Shown: in pieces, positions 24,968-64,000 of the stretch
How positions within the stretch are numbered: the first letter of the stretch is position 1
Layout: each line of letters opens with the position of its first letter
Assembly (NCBI GenBank): GCA_023053685.1
Contig: JALIGW010000028.1
Location: 6,670,501-6,734,500, forward strand
Source: Diadophis punctatus similis
Lineage: Eukaryota > Chordata > Lepidosauria > Squamata > Dipsadidae
Reading direction: 5' to 3'
Length of the DNA: 64,000 nt
Translations under genes and position numbers: made by a program
Notes under the pieces: model-generated
What the model was told of the DNA's origin: nothing
The model's input: only the letters and a program-made list of their open reading frames with translations
Database searches by the model: none

Positions 24968-25729
24968 TTAATATTTACATTATTTAATATATAATGTAAA
25001 GTTTAATAAATATAGATTTAATATATTTTGTTTCAACTGCTGTATTATTGGAGGGGGTTGTGAGTGAGTGTGTTAAATATACAGCAGTTCTGATTACTCT
25101 AAAATGTATTGCCATACATAATATACCTTATATATCTTTAACAAATATTATATGCCGTCTAACAATGTGTTCAATATACTTAACAATTTTCTCTAGCATG
25201 ATATCCTTCATATATAGCTGGCTTCAATTCCTATATAACAGTAATGCTGTCTGAGATGAAAGTTACTATTTATTACATCTAAATCATTAAGACTAGTTAC
25301 TTATTCTCCCATAATGATTAGTGTGAAAATACAAAAGACAACAGTACATAAAAATCTAAATTTTACATAATATGGGATTTAAAATTAGATGTTGTAATGA
25401 CACATCTTAAATAATACTCCAGAAATAATTAACCAAATTTAACTTTGTTCTGAAGGACATCAGACTCGAAGGTTTACATAGAAAGTACCTAGATCTTTAA
25501 TTGGGTGGAATGGTAACTGAAATAATTTTACTAGCTCTTGAGCAACAACTGGAATAATGCTCTTGAATGCATGGCATCATTCCCACTTTCCACATTACAG
25601 TTATATTGAATACCATCACAAAATATTAAGAATTTTCATTTCTTAAAGTCAAAATGGCAACAATAAAAACTACAGTAAAAACAGTGATGGAAATATATGG
25701 AAATATATTCCATCCAGTGATGGAAATCA
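24968..25729. other. Unannotated AT-rich stretch
   Basis: Nothing recognised. Confidence 0.6.
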
Positions 25730-25985
25730 GTAGTTTCTTCCCCAAACCCCAAAAACTTCAATCTTAGACTATCTACCATCGACCTCACCCCATTCCTAAG
25801 AGGTCGGTAAGGGGCGTGCATAAGCGCACAATCGTGCCTACCGTTCCTGTCCAAAAGTACCCATATATTCATACCTCTTTTACTCTTATTCATGCTTGTA
25901 CTATTACATATATATTCAATCATGTTTTTACTGTTTATACTTGCTTATAATCATATATGCTTGACAAATAAACAAATACAAATAC
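25730..25985 (+). mobile_element. LINE 3' end (same family as 34992)
   Basis: The segment from AGTAGTTTCTTCCCCAAACC to ATATGCTTGACAAATAAACA followed by (AAATAC)n matches, in reverse, the sequence at 34992-35245. This is a 3' end with a short repeat tail. Confidence 0.7.
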
Positions 25986-27959
25986 AAATACAAAAATATA
26001 AGACTGAAGGTTCATTATTATCCACTCAAAGCCCTAATGTAAAATTAATAATAAAAAGAAGTTGATTTCTGCATGAGATGGGCTTCTGCAGAAAGCTTGC
26101 CATAATTGAAACATTATCTCCAATAAGATCTTAACGTCTATCATGAGCTCCATATCATAGAGAAGAATTGCATACAAATGCACATGTTTCTGCCCTAATG
26201 ATTTGAAAATGAATTTTAGTGAACACACTAAAGCCAACTCCCTAATAAATATGCATAAAAAAGATTGCTCGTATCACATTACCTCTTGAGGATAAGATTT
26301 CCAGTATCTTTTATTTATTTGTAACATATCTCAAGAGAGACATTAATTGTTATAGACTTTACACCAATCATGTCTTCACTTTAATTAAAGATGACTCAGA
26401 CAATGACACATATTGAAATTCCAGAATGCCCACCCAGCTTGATTGTTTTTTGGATTTGTTAGATCCCTGTTGAATTGTTTAGAGCTGAATTGCCTAAATT
26501 CCCAAATGAAGATCTAGTTTAGATTTTCATATCTGTAATCTTCATAATAAAGTCATCATGATTGATTGCGGGCTTCAAAAATCTGCTGAGTGAAAAATAC
26601 AGTGACATGTTTATAGAACCTTGTCAAGTCAATTTGCTCATAAACCTCGGCTGCTTACTTAATTTTTGTAACTTCTTTTGAAAGCTTCACAAGAGAACAA
26701 ATCATTTAACTTCAAACAAATAATCCATTATCTTTTTGTTAGACGATTTATTTTTCTGCTGGAATACTAGTTAGCCATCTTGGATCTGTCAACAGTTATC
26801 TTTGTAAACCAGCAAACTTACCATGTAAAACCAGTAGGTTTATGACTTAAGCAAGTTAGAAAGATCCTTTTGCTTGAATTCAATAGTTGGGACAAATTTT
26901 TCATTTAAATCTTGCAATTTGTGGAAAAGCCATCCTTTTCTCTCCATCATACCAAGGCTAGAATCTATCATACCAAAGGCTTGGTACACTTACAGGGGAG
27001 GGAAAATTAGGTCTTGTTGAACTCATTGGGATTTGCATAGAAGGCATGCAAATCCCAATGAGTAAGGCAACTTCACACTAAAGAAATGTACAATGTGTCA
27101 TCATAGAAGGGCTTCTGTTCTTTGCTCTCTTAAGACTTCATTTAGAAGAGGGGGGGCTTACTTGAATTGCAGGGAATTAGTAAGTTTTCATAGCTCCTAG
27201 AGTTTGAAAAATATTCCTCCATGAGTTGTGGATTCTCAAGATATGGGGAACAAAGATATTGCTCTTGTCAATAGGAAATAGTGCCAAGGACCCAAAAGAA
27301 TGTTATGCAGTTACGATTATGTTTATGGAGATTCTCAATCATCCAGATCATGATTGTCCGAAAGTTGCTTCTTTTTTCCTTTTTCAAACAAACAAACAAA
27401 AAGTCTGGTTGCCTTTTGAGAAAAAATGAAAGCACCTTTGGGACAGCTACTATTATGATACAGAAATGGTAAAATCAAGGTGAGTTTTGCTATTATTCTC
27501 AGAGATATCTATGGTATATTATCCTCATGCATTGTGAGGACATGTTTATTTATTGTTTATTCTTGGTAGAAAACTACTATTTTCTGCTTAGGCTTCAGAT
27601 AGCTCTTACATTTTGTTTTGTTTTGTTTATATATTTATCCAGCAATCTTACCTGCAGTTCCAAAATATTCAAAAAAACAAAATGAATCAAAACATTTTAG
27701 AGATTAAAATAAAAATGATGTCACAATAATTGGAAATGGCAGGAAAGTATCTATGCCTTTAAGCTGTACGTGCTACACAGTTTACATGAATTGGAACACT
27801 GCTTGCTTGATAAGAAGCTTGGATTACCTGGTACCTTTCAAATGTTTTGGACTACGAACGAACCCCGTTAGGCTAGCCTAGTCAGTAGCGACAATGTGAT
27901 CTGAGGCCCATAGAAGATGTCCTTTAACACAAATAGAGCATTTAGTGTACAAGGAGTCT
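25986..27959. other. Unannotated upstream region of DISP2
   Basis: No coding gene or repeat family recognised. The hairpin at 27021-27063 is listed separately. Confidence 0.6.
27021..27063. repeat. Perfect 18-bp inverted repeat with two octamer motifs
   Basis: Arms 27021-27038 and 27046-27063 are exact reverse complements with a 7-nt spacer. Each arm carries the POU octamer, ATTTGCAT on one and ATGCAAAT on the other. It is about 1.2 kb upstream of the DISP2 start codon. No transposon ends or target duplications are visible around it. Function is unknown. Confidence 0.85.
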
Positions 27960-28214
27960 CCTGTTAGACCCATCAACGGGGACAGACGGTCCCTCTTTCT
28001 CTTGACAGCCGTCGGACCACGTGGCCGACTCGACCCGGTCTCCTCCTCGATCCGGTCGCCCAAGATTAGCGCACGCGCTGTGTCAGTGGCGAGAGTCGCC
28101 GCTGCAGCGTTGGAACGAGCTTTCAGCACCGCGGAGCTGCGGACAGCGCCTTCCACCCGCCCTCAGCTGCAGCCCCCAAGACTCCGTAAGAGCGGAAAGG
28201 GTGTGTGAAGGGCC
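27960..28214 (+). promoter_or_regulatory. Probable DISP2 promoter / 5' UTR, CpG-rich
   Basis: This GC- and CpG-rich stretch contrasts sharply with the AT-rich surroundings and ends at the DISP2 start codon. A palindromic E-box CACGTG lies at 28018-28023, and I see no TATA box at a plausible distance. The transcription start cannot be fixed from sequence. Open frames on both strands here are by-products of high GC. Confidence 0.6.
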
Positions 28215-60597
<32,383 letters not shown>

Positions 60598-60866
60598 GGG
60601 TGGAAAATCTCGAAGTAGAACAACTGCTATTTCAGGGGCGTGGAGAACAAACGTTCGGCTCAAATAGCAGATTTGAAACCCTTCCTTTTTCAGCATGAAA
60701 ACGAAGTGCATTATTGCAGAAGTGAAGAAAACACTTTAAAAAAAAATACTAAGCCAGCCAATTTGAAGTAGATCAGAAGCAAGTTTTAATGCAGTGTCAG
60801 CTAATCAACTGCCTACCCTTGTAGTCAGTGCCATGTTGTTGATTATATTCAGTTTTCCTTGTTAAA

Positions 60867-61087
60867 AAGAGCCGGTTTGCTCTCGTGGTTAAGGCATCAA
60901 ACTAGAAATTGGGAGACCAGGAGTTCTAGTCCTGCCTTAGGCACAAAGCCAGCTGGGTGACCTTGGGCCAGTCACTTTCTCTCATTCCTAAGGAGGAGGC
61001 AATGGCAAACCACCTCTGAAAAACCTTGCCGAGAAAACTGCAGGGACTTGTCCAGGGAGATTCTGAGAAGCCGATACGATTGAATGG
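60867..61087 (+). mobile_element. Sauria SINE (tRNA head, Bov-B tail)
   Basis: It begins GAGCCGGTTTGCTCTCGTGG (tRNA-like box A region) and continues through GGAGGCAATGGCAAACCACC to CGATACGATTGAATGG, the Bov-B-type 3' end shared by Sauria SINEs and Bov-B LINEs. It is nearly full length, in sense orientation, 270 bp downstream of the DISP2 stop. Confidence 0.85.
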
Positions 61088-61938
61088 AAAAGAAGTGGGG
61101 GGGGAAAAGAATCCTGGTTAAGCTTAATCAAGAAAGAGTTGTTTGTAACTGTCTCTGATGTAAAATGTTTTGCAACATCACTTGGTTTTGGAAGCAGCAG
61201 AGAGTGCCAGAGATCACAGAAATAAATGACTTAGTAGCTACCGAACAATAGAGGGGAACTTTATACCTTGGAGCATTTGGTGTTGAGTCATTAAGATCTT
61301 GTATATTGTTGATGTGACAGAAACGTTTTAACTGAATCACTTTCTATGAATTATGCAAATCTCATCAAGAAATTATATTCAGATAGGGACAGAAAAAAAA
61401 TATCTCTCAGTAATTTTTCAAATAATTATTAGTACTCTCTAAAAGTAAATGTTAAGAGTATAATTTATTTCTAACTTGGGAGTGTGATTAAACTCTATTC
61501 TCTGAGGAGAGAATAATTTAAATTTCATCCAACTTTTTCATTATATATTTTTCATTACTCATCATATGAGTAATTTGTCTTTCATCAAATATAGTATACC
61601 TTTTTATTTATATTAATGTTCATGCCAGGTATATGTTATTTAAAGCTATCAGTTTTCAACTCATTATTTTTGTTCAAAACTGTACCTATAATTTTAGTCT
61701 AGTGTTCTACATTTACTTTCCTACATTTCACTTTGCAATGTCACACTCTTTTCTATCTTTTTGTGGTTTATCTTGCATCTAGCTGTAATAATATCCTAGC
61801 ATAAAAAATAAAATAAAAATTCTTCAAGTGGACTTTTTATTTTACAATGAATACTACAATATGATTTACAGTACTTTTAATCTACAAAAGCTTTGGACCC
61901 TGTAGATTCTCTGCATTTTCACTTCTGTTACATGAGTC
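61088..61938. other. Unannotated 3' region
   Basis: AT-rich; likely DISP2 3' UTR up to a poly(A) site. No repeat recognised. Confidence 0.5.
61807..61817 (+). terminator. Candidate poly(A) signal pair
   Basis: Two overlapping AATAAA hexamers followed within about 35 nt by a T-rich stretch. This is a plausible polyadenylation site for DISP2, but AATAAA is common by chance in AT-rich DNA. Confidence 0.35.
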
Positions 61939-62251
61939 CAGGGTGGGTTCCTACTTACCTCGTTGCCGGTTAGCTTCCTCCCACGCCGTATGGGCGTGCC
62001 TCATGGGCGCGCGTGCACTTCACGCATGCGTGCATGCGCAGTGGCAAAAAATCCATTAAAAAGCTGAAAACAAGATGGCGACCACATGCACAGTGCCAGA
62101 AACTCGGCTTCTGTGCATGCTCAGAAGAAAGAAAGAAAATTCGGGGAAAAAAATCTAAAGAAATTCAAAAAAAGATGACGGCACCCACGGACCGGCACCA
62201 ACCAAACCTGGTTCGCCTGAACTGGTCCGAACTGGGAGGAACCCAACCCTG
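61939..62251. mobile_element. Non-autonomous hAT element
   Basis: Starts CAGGGTGGGTTCCTACTTAC, ends GGAGGAACCCAACCCTG, with a perfect 8-bp duplication CATGAGTC (61931-61938, 62252-62259). It contains GCATGCGCAGTGGCAAAAA, as in the other copies. Confidence 0.9.
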
Positions 62252-62259
62252 CATGAGTC

Positions 62260-62584
62260 CCTCCCTCACTACTTCAATAATATTTAGCAGACGTGTAGAT
62301 CCAGTAAAAATTGTATCACATCCACATCCTGCATACCCTTTTATTTAGACTGTTCTCCTTCTTAAAAATGTACCATGGTTATATTGGAGAGGAGATAGTC
62401 TCCCTTTAATTGTATGCAACATAATGTATTGACAAAACAATTTTGTTCAGTATGAACTAAATAAAACTAATTTGAGTTACTTTTATAGTATCTGTCTGGC
62501 TGCCTACTTAGAGAAGAATCTCATGAGAATTATAGTATATTATGTCGTCACTAGCAGTGCAACTTCAATTTATATTTATAGAAA
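62260..62584. other. Unannotated stretch
   Basis: Nothing recognised apart from an AATAAA at 62460-62465. Confidence 0.6.
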
Positions 62585-63690
62585 TATATTAACAGATTAA
62601 CAGAGTTGGAAGGGACCTTATAGTCATCTAGTCCAACCCCCCACTCAAGCAGGATACCCTACACCATTTCTGACAAATGGCAGTCCAATCTCTTCTTGAA
62701 AGTCTTAAGTGATGAAGCTCCCACAACTTCTGAAGGCAAGCTGTTCCATTGGTTGATTGTTCTCATTGTCAGAAAGTTCCTCCTTATTTCTACAGTAGGT
62801 TGAATCTCTCCTTCATTGATTTCCACCCATTGCTTCTTGTTCTACCCTCAGGTGCTTTGGAGAATAATTTGACTCCCTCTTCTTTGTGGCAACCCCTGAG
62901 ATATTGGAACACTGCTATTATGTCTCTCCTAGTCCTTCTTTTCATTAAACTAGACATACCCAATTCCTGCAACTCTTCTTCATATGTTTTAGCCTCCAGT
63001 CCCCTAATCATCTTTTTTGCTCTTCTCTGCACTCTAGAGTCTCAACATCCTTTTTACATTGTGGCGACCAAAACTGAATGCAACATTCCAAGTGTGGCCT
63101 TACCAAGGCATTATAAAGTGGTATTAACACTTCACGTGATCTTGATTCTATCCCTCTGTTAATGCAGCCTAGAACTGTGTTGGCTTTTTTGGCAGCTGCT
63201 GCACACTGCTGGCTCATATTTAAATGGTGGTCCACTAGGACTCCTAGATCCCTCTCAGAGTTACTACTGTTGAGCAAGATACCACATATACTGTACCTGT
63301 GCATTTTGTTTTTCTTGCCTAAATATAGAACCTTACTTTTTTCTCCATTGAATTTCATTTTGTTAGATAGTGCCCAATGTTCAAGTCTGTCAAGATCCTT
63401 CTGTATTTTGAGCCTATCTTCTGGAGTGTTGGCTATTCCTGCCAGTTTGGTGTCATCTGCAAATTTGATGAGTTCCCCAGCTATCCCCTCGTCCAAGTCA
63501 TTGATGAAGATGTTGAAGAGTACTGGGCCTAAAACAGAGCCTTGGGGTACTCCACTGCATACTTCCATCCATGTAGATACAGTTCCATTGAGCACTACAC
63601 GTTGAGTGTGGCTGGTCAGCCAGTTTTGAATCCATCTGGTGGTGTTGCTGTCTAACCCACATTTTCCTACTTTTTCTAGTAATAGTTATG
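62585..63690 (-). mobile_element. CR1 LINE, reverse transcriptase and 3' end
   Basis: The - strand frame 63008-63595 reads GVPQGSVLGPVLFNIFINDL, FADDTKLAG (catalytic Asp pair), KMKFNGEKSKVLYLG and [15 protein letters not shown], typical CR1 ORF2. A second frame (62790-63032) continues after a frameshift with RRTRRDIIAVFQYLRG and KAPEGRTRSNGWK. The 3' end at the left has AGTTGGAAGGGACCTTATAG. 5'-truncated and frameshifted. Confidence 0.9.
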
Positions 63691-63957
63691 GCCTACCGTA
63701 CTTTATCAAATGCCTTACTGAAGTCCAAGTAAATTATATTGACAACATTCTTCTGGTCTACTAATTTTGTCACTTTGTCAAAGAATGAAATAAGATTAGT
63801 CTGGCATGATCTGTTTTTGTATTTGTTTCTATGCAAAACTCAATATGATTTATGAAGATATGAGTTTCACAGCCAAAAGCCCTAAAATATATAGTGTAGG
63901 TATGTGTGCACAGATATATGGTCCTCATCCTGGCATAAACATCTGAAGAGTGCCCAT
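63691..63957 (-). mobile_element. Likely continuation of CR1, then unannotated
   Basis: CAAATGCCTTACTGAAGTCC and GTCTGGCATGATCTGTTTTT at 63700-63820 read in reverse as more CR1 ORF2. The last 100 bp hold nothing recognised. Confidence 0.6.
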
Positions 63958-64000
63958 AGCAATAGCAATAGCACTTAGACTTATATACCGCTTCATAGTG
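63958..64000 (-). mobile_element. SINE tail, cut by the window edge
   Basis: AGCAATAGCAATAGCACTTA then GACTTATATACCGCTTCATA is the 3' end of the squamate tRNA-SINE on the - strand. Confidence 0.85.

Larger units (their letters stand above)
60598..61817 (+). other. DISP2 3' untranslated region (extent inferred)
   Basis: Sequence after the stop codon. Candidate poly(A) signals AATAAA lie at 61221-61226 and, overlapping, at 61807-61817; another is at 62460-62465. The first follows a Sauria SINE at 60867-61087, which would be inside the transcript. Which signal is used cannot be told from sequence. Confidence 0.5.

Overview
The window is vertebrate nuclear DNA, most likely from an advanced (colubroid) snake. 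The evidence is the repeat mix: a tRNA-derived SINE with a Bov-B-type tail (Sauria SINE), a second squamate-type tRNA SINE family, CR1, L2-like, L1, RTE/Bov-B-like and R4-like LINE fragments, many non-autonomous hAT elements, and a CR1-L3 tail fused to a (GAATA)n tract of the kind known from snake genomes. Species assignment is inference. No bacterial, viral or CRISPR features are present.

One protein-coding gene is supported, and it appears complete: DISP2 (Dispatched RND transporter family member 2), on the + strand. Eight coding exons run from an ATG at 28215 to a TGA at 60597. All seven introns are GT-AG and the exon phases join without a stop, giving a predicted protein of 1480 residues (human DISP2, from memory, about 1400). 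Exons 1-7 encode the cytoplasmic N-terminus, the first membrane segment and part of the first lumenal/extracellular loop. The 3.4-kb exon 8 encodes the rest: the sterol-sensing-like block, the second loop, the second transmembrane block and a long C-terminal tail. A GC- and CpG-rich stretch at about 27960-28310 is the likely promoter and first exon. The 3' untranslated region starts at 60598 and probably carries a SINE.

Layout. 1-27950 is intergenic and repeat-rich: nested SINE/L1, several hAT elements with 8-bp target duplications, a 1-kb TA-flanked element with 28-bp terminal repeats, RTE and L1 fragments (one L1 apparently 5'-inverted), an LTR-like fragment split by a hAT element, long microsatellites, and CR1 and L2-like LINE 3' ends. 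27950-60600 is DISP2; its introns carry SINEs, Tigger-like elements, hAT elements, L2-like LINEs, an R4-like fragment and long (AAAT)n and (ATT)n tracts. 60600-64000 is the 3' region, with a Sauria SINE, a hAT element, a CR1 LINE on the - strand and the start of another SINE.

No previously undescribed multi-gene system was found. The best leads are in DISP2 (transmembrane-4 acidic pair replaced by Ala-Asn-His, a candidate convertase site RIRR, a 30-nt microexon), a perfect 18-bp hairpin with two POU octamers about 1.2 kb upstream of the start codon, and structural oddities in the hAT elements (interleaved inverted repeats, foldbacks, insertions within insertions). Repeat family names come from remembered consensus features, not from a database search.
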